From Dyadobacter bucti (GTDB taxonomy: Bacteria > Bacteroidota > Bacteroidia > Cytophagales > Spirosomataceae): a DNA stretch of 64,000 nt. The position numbers were made by a program, and so were the translations under genes. Positions within the stretch are counted from its first letter, which is position 1. Every line of letters starts with the position of its first letter. Under the pieces are notes generated by a model. That model was not told where the DNA came from. It saw nothing but the letters and a program-made list of their open reading frames with translations, and searched no databases. This document shows positions 42,758-52,231 of this stretch, piece by piece. The stretch lies in assembly GCF_005869225.1 (NCBI RefSeq), contig NZ_SWFP01000001.1, forward strand, positions 1-64,000. Direction: 5' to 3'.

Positions 42758-44383
42758 TTAGTCAACTAGTTTGCTGAAATCAAAAGCCACCGGCTCATTT
42801 TTCAATGAAGGTGCATTCACGATCTCTCCTTCCGGGAAGGGCAGATACAATGTGTTGGCCGACAGCGGGTAGTATTCCGCGGTTGAATAAACCACATTGT
42901 ATTTTTTGGGATTCGTTGAGCCAGCCACGTACGTCATGGTATAGTTTTCCTTATGCTGTGCAGCGGTATAGGCTATCGCTTTCGCAGGATTGAAATAATA
43001 CCAGCGAACAACCTCATTCCATGAATTGCCTTCAAAAACCGTTTCAATTCTTCTTTCTTTGAAGATATCCTCGAAAGTGAGCGAAGCTTTAGCAGGCATA
43101 CCGGCTCTTTTGCGGACAGCATTAAAGTATTCAAGCGCTTTGGCATCGGAGGTAGTTGCATTGTTGGCAAGCACCGCATCCGCATAAATCAGGTACACTT
43201 CGGCGAGGCGCAGCATATAGGAATTGATGTTGGCCGACATAAATCCGCCCAGACCACCATTGTCCGCCGGTGAGCCTATGATGTATTTTTTAATGGCCGA
43301 TAATGCAGCCGGCCGGGTATACACCAATCCGCCCGATGCCTTTTTGAGATTCGGATACACATCGCCGTCAAACATACCGATGGCTTTCCGGCGCAATGAA
43401 TCGGCAGGGTTTTCTACAAAATACTTTACCAGGTCGGCAGATACTCCCTGTGCAGCTCCCCACCCGTCACCGGTACCGGTGATGGTTGCATCATAGGCAA
43501 AGTAAGCCTGGAAGGAATTGTTAATGCCCCAGGGATTGCTGATCGGCATCCATTGCAGGGAGAAAAGGCTTTCAGGATTGTTTTTCGAGCTGTTGTTGTT
43601 CGCGCTTTCAAACAATTCTGCATAAGTCGGGGCGAGCGACAGGCCGCTTTTTGTGATGACACTCTCCGCATAGTATTTCGCGCTGTCCAGGTCCGACTGG
43701 CTACGGGTACCGTTCTGGTTCAGTCCTGCGCGCATCAGGTACATTCTGGCAAGCATACCTTCTGCTGAATATTTGGTGAGCCGTCCCTGGTCGGCAGTAG
43801 CAGGCAGACTGGCCGCTGCAAACCGGTAATCCTGGATCAGCAGTTTCCAGATGTCTTCAATCCGGTTGCGGACAGGGGGTTCATTGATCTGGGCCACGTT
43901 ATCATATACAATCGGTACTGCACCCCAGTTCGTTACCAGGTAATAGTATGCGGTAGCACGCATAAAACGGCATTCTCCCAGTCCCTGGGCTTTCACATTT
44001 GCAGAGGCAGTACTTCCGGTTGCCTCCTTGATCGCCTTGTAGGCATTGTTGCTCTGGGCAATGATCTTATAAAATGATTTATACCCTGGCAAAAGTGTAC
44101 CGACATCCGTTGAAGGAATCGCATGCTTGACGTATGCAGTACGGTCATTGGAATTCAGGTTACCGGCACGTGCCTCCTGAAAAGCCATATTCGCCTTGTC
44201 ATTGAAATCAAACCATACGATGTTGTAAAGCGGCGCGGTTCCCGCCAGGATTTCATTATCTGTTTTGTAAAAATTCCCCGAAGTGAGCGCGTCCAGCGGC
44301 GGGCGGTCCAGGAAGTCCTCGCTGCATCCCTGCATGAGCATCAGCGCCCCGATAGCTGCTATGAGTCTGAATTTGAATTGCAT
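42758..44383 (-). CDS. SusD/RagB family glycan-binding lipoprotein
   Basis: A 541-residue protein with lipobox LMLMQGC (Cys about 20), then SEDFLDRPPLDALTSGNFYK, a classic SusD start. The tetratricopeptide-like scaffold includes AKAQGL-type helical pairs and the late segment KERRIETVFEGNSWNEVVRW. It closes over the SusC channel and binds oligosaccharide. It lies 46 bases after SusC, inside the probable xyloglucan locus. Confidence 0.94.
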   Translation of the reverse strand: MQFKFRLIAAIGALMLMQGCSEDFLDRPPLDALTSGNFYKTDNEILAGTAPLYNIVWFDFNDKANMAFQEARAGNLNSNDRTAYVKHAIPSTDVGTLLPGYKSFYKIIAQSNNAYKAIKEATGSTASANVKAQGLGECRFMRATAYYYLVTNWGAVPIVYDNVAQINEPPVRNRIEDIWKLLIQDYRFAAASLPATADQGRLTKYSAEGMLARMYLMRAGLNQNGTRSQSDLDSAKYYAESVITKSGLSLAPTYAELFESANNNSSKNNPESLFSLQWMPISNPWGINNSFQAYFAYDATITGTGDGWGAAQGVSADLVKYFVENPADSLRRKAIGMFDGDVYPNLKKASGGLVYTRPAALSAIKKYIIGSPADNGGLGGFMSANINSYMLRLAEVYLIYADAVLANNATTSDAKALEYFNAVRKRAGMPAKASLTFEDIFKERRIETVFEGNSWNEVVRWYYFNPAKAIAYTAAQHKENYTMTYVAGSTNPKKYNVVYSTAEYYPLSANTLYLPFPEGEIVNAPSLKNEPVAFDFSKLVD

Positions 44384-44429
44384 ATAAAATATTTTTAGAA
44401 TTGATGTTATATCAGTTTGTCAGAACCTG

Positions 44430-47400
44430 TTAAAAATCAGCCAGCAGACCGAACGAATACATACGTACCGAAGGATAACGGCCGGTATCGATCCCTGCCA
44501 TCACGGTACCACCGTAGTTGACCATACCGATCTCAGGATCGTAGCCCTTGTATTTGGTGATGGTGAACAGATTTTGCGCGCCCACCGATGCCTTCAACCC
44601 TTTGATAAACAAATCTTTCAGGATCGATTTAGAGAAGTTGTAACTGATCGTAATGTTTTTCAGACGCACATAGCTACCGTCTTCAATGAAATTGGTGCTC
44701 ATCCGGTTGTTGCCGTTCGGGTCGCCCGGAGCGATACGTGGAATTGCATAGCCCGGGTTGGTTAGCGTTACATTTTCTGCATCGGCTACGTCATAGCTGC
44801 TTGGCCTCGCATAGTTGGCTACAGATTTCCATTGATTACCAAATACCCCTCCGTTTCCAGGAATTTCGGCACGGTAACGCGGGTAATTCAGAATGTCATT
44901 TTTAAAGCTTCCGGTCAGGAATGCGTTCAGTTCGAAGTTCTTATAGCTCACATTGTTGTTCAGCCCAAGCGTAAACTTAGGCCATGGATTACCGATCACG
45001 GTACGGTCCTCGGCATCGATCACGCCATCATTGTTCAGGTCGCGGAACTTGGTATCCCCTACCCAGCTGCCGGTTGCAGGATTGATCGTCAATTCGCCGT
45101 TCGATGTCTGGATAGCGTGGCCTTTGATGTCATTGCCATCCTGGTAAAGCCCGTCGGCAATGTAGCCGGTGATCATACTTGCAGGCTGTCCGACTTCGGT
45201 TTTAAAACCTACAGATGTTGCATTCCAGATCGGTGTGATCGGGTTCAGGAGGGAAGTCACTTTGTTGCGGTCGAACGAAACATTTAAGCCTGTTTTCCAG
45301 TAGAATCCACCTTTGTCGATATTCACCGTGTTCAATGTAAAGCCTATACCCCTGTTTTTCATAGAACCGGCATTTACGGCAGGCCAGCTCAGGTAACCCG
45401 GCGAATACGCGATATCACCTCCGTAAGTAAAGGGATAAGAATTGATGGTGATCAGGCTGGTGATATTCTTGATGTATGCATCCACGATCAGTTCCACCCG
45501 GTTTCCGAACATGTGCAGGTCCATACCTGCATTGATCACGTCATCTTTTTCCCAGGTAAGAAATTCGTTCGCAAAGTTGGATGCCAGAAAGCCTGTTCCC
45601 CAGCCAGTCGGTACCGTTTGAAGCGTTGAGAAAATAGCGTTTCCGCCGCTTCCCTGGTTGCCTGAGCGGCCGATTTCAAACCTTAATTTCAGGTCGTTGA
45701 TGGCATTGACAGATTTCATAAATGGTTCTTCCGAAACCCTCCACGCAGCGGATACGGCCGGGAAATTACCCCAGCGGCGTCCCTGACGGAATGCTGACGA
45801 ACCGTCCATACGGTAGGTTCCCTGCAGAAAGTAACGCTCATTGAAGCTGTAATTTACACGTGCAAAATAGGATTCACGCGCACCGGCACCTTTCCCGCTG
45901 TTGTTGCTGACGTTGGAAATCACCGATCCGTCCCCGCCCGAAAGCTCCTCAATGGTGTTGGTAATGAATTTTTTCCTTGTGGCCGTCAGCGATTCATAAG
46001 TATACTGCTGTGCCTCGTGGCCGGCCATCATATTGATGCTGTGTTTGTCCAGCTTCAGGTCGTAAGTAAGGCGGCTGTGCAAACTCCACCAGGTATTGGT
46101 GTTCACTGAACGCGTGGAAGTAGCAGCATCCTGCGACACGACAAACCCTCCGATGGTATAGGACGGATGAAAGGAGTAATATTTCAGAAACTCCGAGGTT
46201 CCGTTCGCTTCTGTATGCCATACCAGATTTTTCGCAAGCTTCACATCCGCGAACAAGCTTCCCAGAATGGAGGTCCGGCGGTTGTAATCATTGTAAATTT
46301 TGGAGATCATCACAGGGTTGGTAAACTGGAACTGCGTGGAAGCAGGCCCGCCCCAGCTGCCGTCAGGATTGGTTACCGGTACGGACGGATTCTGGTCCAG
46401 CGCAAGTTGAATGATACCGCCGTTATTGGTATTTACTTTTTCTTCGGTGATACCCACGTTCAGGTTGGCCCCGATTTTGAGCCAGTTGCGTGTCTGGTTT
46501 TCCAGGTTCAGACGGCCATTGTAACGCTTGAAACCCGAACCTTCCACAATCCCTTTTTGGTTAAAATATTCACCGGAGAGATAATAAGTCGTTTTTTCAG
46601 TTCCGCCGCTAAGTCCTACAGAGTATTTCTGAAGAGTCGTCGGACGGAAAAGCGCACTTTGCCAGTCGGTACCGTTGCCTAAAACGGAAGGGTCAGCGAA
46701 TTCCGGGTCGGTGGCCGTGGAGCCAACCGCCGCAGCTTCATTTCTGAACTGTGCGTATTCCCTCAGGTTCATTACATTGATATGTTTGGGCTCTGCCTGC
46801 AACGTCACCAGCGAGTTGAAACTAACTTTGGCTTCACCTGCCTTTCCGCGCTTGGTGGTGATCATCACCACGCCGTTCGCTCCCACCGCACCATATATGG
46901 CCGTCGCAGATGGTCCCTGCAGAACGTTGATGGTTTCGATATCGTCGGGGTTAATGCTGGACAGGATGTTGGAGAAGCCCGTCGGGCGGCTATTCGGATC
47001 GTCCCTCATGTTATCCGGCTTGATCTGCACCCCGTCGATCACGTACAAGGGCTGGGTAGTACCGGTCAATGAGCTCAGCCCGCGGATCAGAACGGATGGA
47101 GCAGCACCGGGCTGCCCGGAGTTTTGCTGTACCATTACGTTGGCGGCGCGGCCCTGCAAGCCCTGTTCCAGCGACGTGTTAATGGTTTTGCTCAGGTCTT
47201 TTCCGGAAACAGTCACCTGCGAACTGGAAACGTCTGTCTTTTTCATTTCACCATATCCCACAACAACCACTTCTTCGAGGCTCGATATGTTTTCTTTCAG
47301 TTTTATATCGATCCTGGTTTTATTCCCCAGCACTACTTCCTGCGTCTCATACCCGATAAAAGAAAAAACGAGCGTGTTGCCCGAAGCAGCTTCGATCGAG

Positions 47401-47648
47401 AACTGACCGTCTGTGTTGGTGGTAGTTCCGTTTGAGGTGCCTTTCACCACCACACTTGTGCCAGGAACCGCATCACCTCGCTCTACCGAAATCACGCTAC
47501 CGGTAACGGTTCTTTTGGTTTCTGTCTGCGCATAAGCGCCTGCTGAAACAGTCAGGACCACCAGTGAATAAAGCAGCGGCCGCAGCAACCGGACGAGGAA
47601 ATCTAAGCTTTGTTTTTCCCGCCTTGTTTCGTAAAAATTTTGTTGCAT
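44430..47648 (-). CDS. SusC/RagA TonB-linked outer-membrane receptor of the polysaccharide locus
   Basis: An importer of about 1072 residues. The ATG at 47648 directly precedes a signal sequence (LLYSLVVLTVSAGAYAQ) and a better-spaced leader than the in-frame ATG at 47681. Then a regulatory-like domain (VTGSVISVERGDAVPGTSVV), a plug (VVVGYGEMKKTDVSSSQ, VLQGPSATAIYGAVGANGVV) and a beta-barrel ending YSFGLLADF. It imports oligosaccharides released by GH44. Upstream lie phased direct repeats that may bind the hybrid regulator. Confidence 0.94.
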   Translation of the reverse strand: MQQNFYETRREKQSLDFLVRLLRPLLYSLVVLTVSAGAYAQTETKRTVTGSVISVERGDAVPGTSVVVKGTSNGTTTNTDGQFSIEAASGNTLVFSFIGYETQEVVLGNKTRIDIKLKENISSLEEVVVVGYGEMKKTDVSSSQVTVSGKDLSKTINTSLEQGLQGRAANVMVQQNSGQPGAAPSVLIRGLSSLTGTTQPLYVIDGVQIKPDNMRDDPNSRPTGFSNILSSINPDDIETINVLQGPSATAIYGAVGANGVVMITTKRGKAGEAKVSFNSLVTLQAEPKHINVMNLREYAQFRNEAAAVGSTATDPEFADPSVLGNGTDWQSALFRPTTLQKYSVGLSGGTEKTTYYLSGEYFNQKGIVEGSGFKRYNGRLNLENQTRNWLKIGANLNVGITEEKVNTNNGGIIQLALDQNPSVPVTNPDGSWGGPASTQFQFTNPVMISKIYNDYNRRTSILGSLFADVKLAKNLVWHTEANGTSEFLKYYSFHPSYTIGGFVVSQDAATSTRSVNTNTWWSLHSRLTYDLKLDKHSINMMAGHEAQQYTYESLTATRKKFITNTIEELSGGDGSVISNVSNNSGKGAGARESYFARVNYSFNERYFLQGTYRMDGSSAFRQGRRWGNFPAVSAAWRVSEEPFMKSVNAINDLKLRFEIGRSGNQGSGGNAIFSTLQTVPTGWGTGFLASNFANEFLTWEKDDVINAGMDLHMFGNRVELIVDAYIKNITSLITINSYPFTYGGDIAYSPGYLSWPAVNAGSMKNRGIGFTLNTVNIDKGGFYWKTGLNVSFDRNKVTSLLNPITPIWNATSVGFKTEVGQPASMITGYIADGLYQDGNDIKGHAIQTSNGELTINPATGSWVGDTKFRDLNNDGVIDAEDRTVIGNPWPKFTLGLNNNVSYKNFELNAFLTGSFKNDILNYPRYRAEIPGNGGVFGNQWKSVANYARPSSYDVADAENVTLTNPGYAIPRIAPGDPNGNNRMSTNFIEDGSYVRLKNITISYNFSKSILKDLFIKGLKASVGAQNLFTITKYKGYDPEIGMVNYGGTVMAGIDTGRYPSVRMYSFGLLADF

Positions 47649-47681
47649 GTTGTTTTGTTTTAAAAATGCATGTTTGCCCAT

Positions 47682-47961
47682 TTCCGATTTAGACTATTCC
47701 GATATCCCTGTCACAAATGAAGAATAATGGTACAAATCGAATGAATAGTTGGACAAATGTGCGCTATAAAAACATGCTCGAAGGGGTCCAAATGTTTACA
47801 ATTAGGGGATCATTTGTAAACTCTGGCAAAAAATAAAGCCATTTTTTCACCTTTTATTACATTTTAGCCATCAGAAATGAAGAGACCAGCTGCGTAAACA
47901 GTGAATCTGCAGAAAGAAATAAATTTAAAGTATCAGAATTAAATATTGAATTATTCCGGTA
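47682..47961 (-). promoter_or_regulatory. susC promoter region with phased direct repeats and an inverted repeat
   Basis: On the plus strand ACAAATG (47713-47719), ACAAATC (47732-47738) and ACAAATG (47753-47759) recur at 19 and 21 bases, about two helical turns. A related CCAAATG is at 47788. An inverted repeat, GTTTACAA-N12-TTGTAAAC, spans 47794-47821. AraC-type domains bind direct repeats, so these are candidate sites for the neighbouring hybrid regulator. The TTTG cores could also act as promoter boxes. No exact TAnnTTTG was found. Confidence 0.45.
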
Positions 47962-50900
47962 TCAATCCTGCACACTATGCTGCCTGCGGTACTCGGTCGG
48001 CAGCATTTTATACTCCTCCTTGAAAAGTTTGGCAAAGTATTTCGGGTTGTTAAAACCGATCTGGTAGGCTATTTCGGAAACGGTGAGCTGGCTTTTTTCC
48101 AGCAGTCCCGCTCCTCTTCTGATGCGGATAATGCGGATGAATTCAATGGGGGTTTTCCCTGTGAGCGACAGTACCTTTTTATACAGATAGACCCGGCTCA
48201 TGGCCATTGCGTCACTCAGTTCCTCAACCGTAAACTCGGCATTGGCAAGGTTATCCTCCACGGCTTTAACTGCGCTGATTACAAATTGTTCATCCAGCGA
48301 ACGAACAGCTACTTTACTGGGCCGGATTTCTATATGTTGCTGGAATTGCTCTTGGAGCTGCTCGCGCTGCCGGATCAGATTAGCAATCCTGACTTGCAGG
48401 ATATCGAGCCTGAACGGTTTGCTTACATACGCATCCGCGCCCGTCTGATATCCCTGTAAACGTTGCTCTTCCTCAGCCCTGGCCGTCAGTAAAACAACCG
48501 GTATGTGGGATATGCGCCGGTCAGTTTTGATGATACGGCAAAGTTCGATCCCGTCCATTTCGGGCATCATCACATCACTCACGATCAGATCCGGGACCTT
48601 GTCAAGTGTGATGTCCAGGCCAACTTTTCCATTGGGCGCTTCAAGCAGCTGGTAATCCTTTTGAAACACTTCCCTGAGGTACTCCCGGAATTCATCATTA
48701 TCTTCCACAAGAAGAACAACCGGCCTGTCTTTACCCGCCTTTTCAACGGGCAGGTCTATTTCAATGGAAGATTTTTGAACGGGTGATTCCCCGGAAGAAA
48801 GGGGTGGTGATTTAGGCGGGTGGCTTTCACGCAGCGGAAGGGTCACTGTAAAAGTGCTTCCCATACCCGCAGTGCTTTCCAGATCAATGGTACCGCCATG
48901 CATTTTGACAAATTCCCCGGCTATGGAAAGGCCTATCCCGCTGCCCTGGTTCATGATATGGTCGGGCATAGGATGCTGATAAAACCTTTCAAAGACCTTC
49001 TGCTGGGCTTCTGCGGGAATACCGATCCCCGAGTCCTCGACCCTGATTTCCAGCAGGTCGTCCTGCCCGTTGCCGCTGATAACGCTCAACTTAACCGCAA
49101 CCTGTCCGTTTTCCGGGGTGAATTTAAAAGCATTGGACAGCAGGTTGTACATTACCTTGGACAACTTATCCTGATCAAAATCTGCATACCGCGAATCCAC
49201 TTCGCTTTCAAACTGGTAACGGATATGTTTATGCTCTGAAAGTTCGGAAAATGTTTGGGCGATCTGGCCGACAAACCGCACAATATCGCCCCGTTCCGGC
49301 CTGAACTGGGTTTCTTCTACTTCCAGTTTTTTAAAATCCAGCATCTGCGTAACGAGATTAAACAGCCGCTGCGCGTTGCGGTATACCAGCGACAGCTGCT
49401 TATGGACAGCATGGTCCTGACGGATGTTTTTAAGGAGATTTTCCAGAGGCGTGAGCATCAGCGTGAGTGGCGTCCGGAATTCGTGGCTCACATTGGTAAA
49501 GAACTTGATCTTCATCATATCCAGCTCATGCATCTGCTGGGCATAGCGCCGCTCCTGTTCCAGTTTGAAGTTCATCCGTTCCCGCTCGATCAGGATCCAG
49601 CGGGCCGTCGTCAAAGCGGCGATCACCAGCAAAACATACAAGAAATAGGCCCAGGGCGTGCGCCAGAACGGAGGTAAGATCTCCACTTCAAGGTTTCGTT
49701 CTGTGGATACGCCGCCCTCTTTCATTTTCACTTTAAAAACATAAGTACCCGGATCGAGGTTGGTATAGGTTACTTTCCTGGAGTTGTCCGCCTCGAACCA
49801 ACGGTCATTGAAACCCTCCATTGTATACAGGTAATGGTTTTTCTCGGAATGCAGAAAATTCAGTGCGGCAAACTCGATGGTAAACACGTTCTGGCTGTAT
49901 TTCAAAACAATGCGGTCTGTAAGCGTCACCGATTTTTCCAAAACCTGGTCTCCTTCGAAAGACTCCCCCGGCCTGATACTTTTGTTGAAGATCTGGAAGT
50001 CGGTAAGCATCACCTTTGCAGCCACAGGCTCATCCGTGATCCGGGCCGGGTCAAATATCGAAAATCCATTGGCGCCGCCAAACACCATTTCTCCCGAGCG
50101 AAGCCGGAGGGCAGCATTCTCATTGAAGCCTCTGCCTTGCAGTCCATCCACCTCATTATAGGTACTGACCTCAAACGCAGCAGGCATGCCCCCTGCCCGT
50201 TTGGTAACCCTGAAATTCACAAGGCCTTTTGGTGTTCCCAGCCAGAGGTTTTGTTTTTGATCTGTAACGACAGTTAAAACAGAGTTGTCCGGCAAACCAT
50301 GCGAAGTGTTGTATTTGATGAATGCATTTCGTTTGCTGTCATAAAGATTGAGGCCTTCGAGCGTTCCCGCCCAGATGTTGCCCAAACTATCCTGTGCCAG
50401 TGAGGTCACTGCGTCGCTGCTCAGGGCCAGAGAATCACCGGCACTGTAAGAATAATGGATAAAACGACCGGAATCCCGCTTTAAAACATCAATCCCGTTA
50501 ACCGTTCCGACCCATAGATTACCCTGCCTGTCTTCCAGCAAAGCAGAAATATAGTCCGAGCGCACGGAGTTGGGCGCGAGCCTGCGGTAGTGCCTGAATG
50601 TCTTTTTTGTCCTGTCAAAAAGGTCAAGACCGTCGCCCAGAGTCCCTACCCACAGCCTCCGGCGCGAATCTTCAAAAATTTCCCAAACCCTGTCGTCGAT
50701 CAGACTGGTGAAATCGGCCGGATCATGCAGGTAACGGGTAAAGGTTGTCCCGTCGAACCGGTTGAGCCCCCCGAAATAAGTACCTATCCAGAGCACGTCA
50801 CTTTTATCCAGAAACATACTGACGATCACGTCATTACTTAAACTATTACGATCCCCCGGAATATTCCTGAATTGCCGGAAAGTGCTGTTTTTCCGATCGT

Positions 50901-52101
50901 AATAAATCAGCCCGCCGCCGTTGGTGCCCAGCCAGATATTCCCTTTCCGGTCTTCCGCAAAAACATTCACATCATCGAAGGGCAGGCTGCCCGCTTTGCC
51001 GGGGATATGCCGGACAAGCGAAAATTTGAAAATATTTTTATGATAATTGCACAGCCCCTTTTTGAAAGTACCTGCCCAGATCATGCCTGTTGAATCCTTG
51101 TAAAGCGTTTGTATGCTGTTCTGACTGATCGTCCTCGGGTCGTTCGGGCTGGATAATAATGTGGAGACACTCCTTCGTTTTTTGTCCAGAATGTTGATCC
51201 CTCCGTGGTCGGTACCTAACCAGATCGTCCCGTCGGGCCCGGAAATGACTGAGCTGACCGCGTTATTGTTCAACCTGAAATCCGGCCCTGCCGTACTGGC
51301 GGTAAGCAGCGTGTTGTTTTTTTGATCAAAACAGAAAGCACCCTGCACGGCTTTGACAATATATACCCACGGATCGCCTTCATCATCCACGAAAACCCGG
51401 TGATTGATGGATTTCGCCAAGCTTCTTTTCTGAAGTAATGTACTTTGAAGCCCCGTCCGGTAGGTTTGGGCCTCTACACGCACCAGGAACCCATCGTCAC
51501 AAACCACCCACAGATTGCCCTGCCTGTCCTCATCAAAATCGGAAATCACCCGCTTGCCCGGCCCACTCTGTCCGTCGGAAAGGCTCAATTTAACGCTGAT
51601 CAACTTTTTAGTGCGGGTCAGGTATTTCACCAGCCCCAGCTTGTTGTGACTGATCCAGTAATCCCCGGACCGCGTCTTCATGATCCGGCTAAAATCCGCA
51701 TCGGTAAGTCCTAAATGTTCCGAAGCCTTGTTTGCGTTGTGATCAATGCGCTCGGTAGCGGGATTGTACACATCGTATCCCGCACGGGTATTGATCCAGA
51801 TATACCCCTGGGGATCCTCGAACATAGCATTGATCTGATTGTCGGAAATGGTGGCGGAATCAGCCGGATCATGCTTAAAAACCCTGAACGAATAGCCGTC
51901 AAAACGGTTAAGGCCGCCGGAAGTACCTACCCACACAAACCCCCGGCTGTCTTTCAGGAAACAATTGACCTGGTTATGTGAAAGTCCCTGTTCTGCGCTG
52001 TAACGCGCAAACTGATAATGACCGGATTGGGCAAACCCACCCCGTACCTCTCCCAGCACAACAGCACAAAACAAACAAAACCGCCAGAACCAACTTCGCA
52101 T
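47962..52101 (-). CDS. Hybrid two-component system sensor/regulator (HTCS)
   Basis: A 1379-residue one-protein signalling system. After a signal peptide (to about residue 24) comes a periplasmic double propeller of repeats such as LKDSRGFVWVGTSGGLNRFD. Then a Y_Y_Y domain (about 750-815), a membrane helix (about 825-843), a histidine kinase (H873 in NVSHEFRTPL; ATPase motifs DSGIGIP and GSGIGLS), a receiver (D1176 in SDVMMPEMDG) and a C-terminal AraC domain (VSEIAYQIGFNNPKYFAKLF). Such proteins sense oligosaccharide in the periplasm and switch on the local locus. It lies directly upstream of susC on the same strand. Confidence 0.95.
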   Translation of the reverse strand: MRSWFWRFCLFCAVVLGEVRGGFAQSGHYQFARYSAEQGLSHNQVNCFLKDSRGFVWVGTSGGLNRFDGYSFRVFKHDPADSATISDNQINAMFEDPQGYIWINTRAGYDVYNPATERIDHNANKASEHLGLTDADFSRIMKTRSGDYWISHNKLGLVKYLTRTKKLISVKLSLSDGQSGPGKRVISDFDEDRQGNLWVVCDDGFLVRVEAQTYRTGLQSTLLQKRSLAKSINHRVFVDDEGDPWVYIVKAVQGAFCFDQKNNTLLTASTAGPDFRLNNNAVSSVISGPDGTIWLGTDHGGINILDKKRRSVSTLLSSPNDPRTISQNSIQTLYKDSTGMIWAGTFKKGLCNYHKNIFKFSLVRHIPGKAGSLPFDDVNVFAEDRKGNIWLGTNGGGLIYYDRKNSTFRQFRNIPGDRNSLSNDVIVSMFLDKSDVLWIGTYFGGLNRFDGTTFTRYLHDPADFTSLIDDRVWEIFEDSRRRLWVGTLGDGLDLFDRTKKTFRHYRRLAPNSVRSDYISALLEDRQGNLWVGTVNGIDVLKRDSGRFIHYSYSAGDSLALSSDAVTSLAQDSLGNIWAGTLEGLNLYDSKRNAFIKYNTSHGLPDNSVLTVVTDQKQNLWLGTPKGLVNFRVTKRAGGMPAAFEVSTYNEVDGLQGRGFNENAALRLRSGEMVFGGANGFSIFDPARITDEPVAAKVMLTDFQIFNKSIRPGESFEGDQVLEKSVTLTDRIVLKYSQNVFTIEFAALNFLHSEKNHYLYTMEGFNDRWFEADNSRKVTYTNLDPGTYVFKVKMKEGGVSTERNLEVEILPPFWRTPWAYFLYVLLVIAALTTARWILIERERMNFKLEQERRYAQQMHELDMMKIKFFTNVSHEFRTPLTLMLTPLENLLKNIRQDHAVHKQLSLVYRNAQRLFNLVTQMLDFKKLEVEETQFRPERGDIVRFVGQIAQTFSELSEHKHIRYQFESEVDSRYADFDQDKLSKVMYNLLSNAFKFTPENGQVAVKLSVISGNGQDDLLEIRVEDSGIGIPAEAQQKVFERFYQHPMPDHIMNQGSGIGLSIAGEFVKMHGGTIDLESTAGMGSTFTVTLPLRESHPPKSPPLSSGESPVQKSSIEIDLPVEKAGKDRPVVLLVEDNDEFREYLREVFQKDYQLLEAPNGKVGLDITLDKVPDLIVSDVMMPEMDGIELCRIIKTDRRISHIPVVLLTARAEEEQRLQGYQTGADAYVSKPFRLDILQVRIANLIRQREQLQEQFQQHIEIRPSKVAVRSLDEQFVISAVKAVEDNLANAEFTVEELSDAMAMSRVYLYKKVLSLTGKTPIEFIRIIRIRRGAGLLEKSQLTVSEIAYQIGFNNPKYFAKLFKEEYKMLPTEYRRQHSVQD

Positions 52102-52231
52102 TGAACAAAAATATGATCTTGGTTTGAAGGTAAGGAATACCTTTTGTCCGGCAAAATACCTGGCGTTTGAACTAAATGTATCTTACACTATATTTAAGTC
52201 GAATTAGCTCGGGAAAATCAAAATAGTTTTA

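Noticed and set aside
46675..47406. 243-codon plus-strand frame opposite SusC
   Set aside because: It is the reverse of the conserved SusC plug region; a Ser/Pro/Thr-rich shadow seen opposite other SusC genes too.
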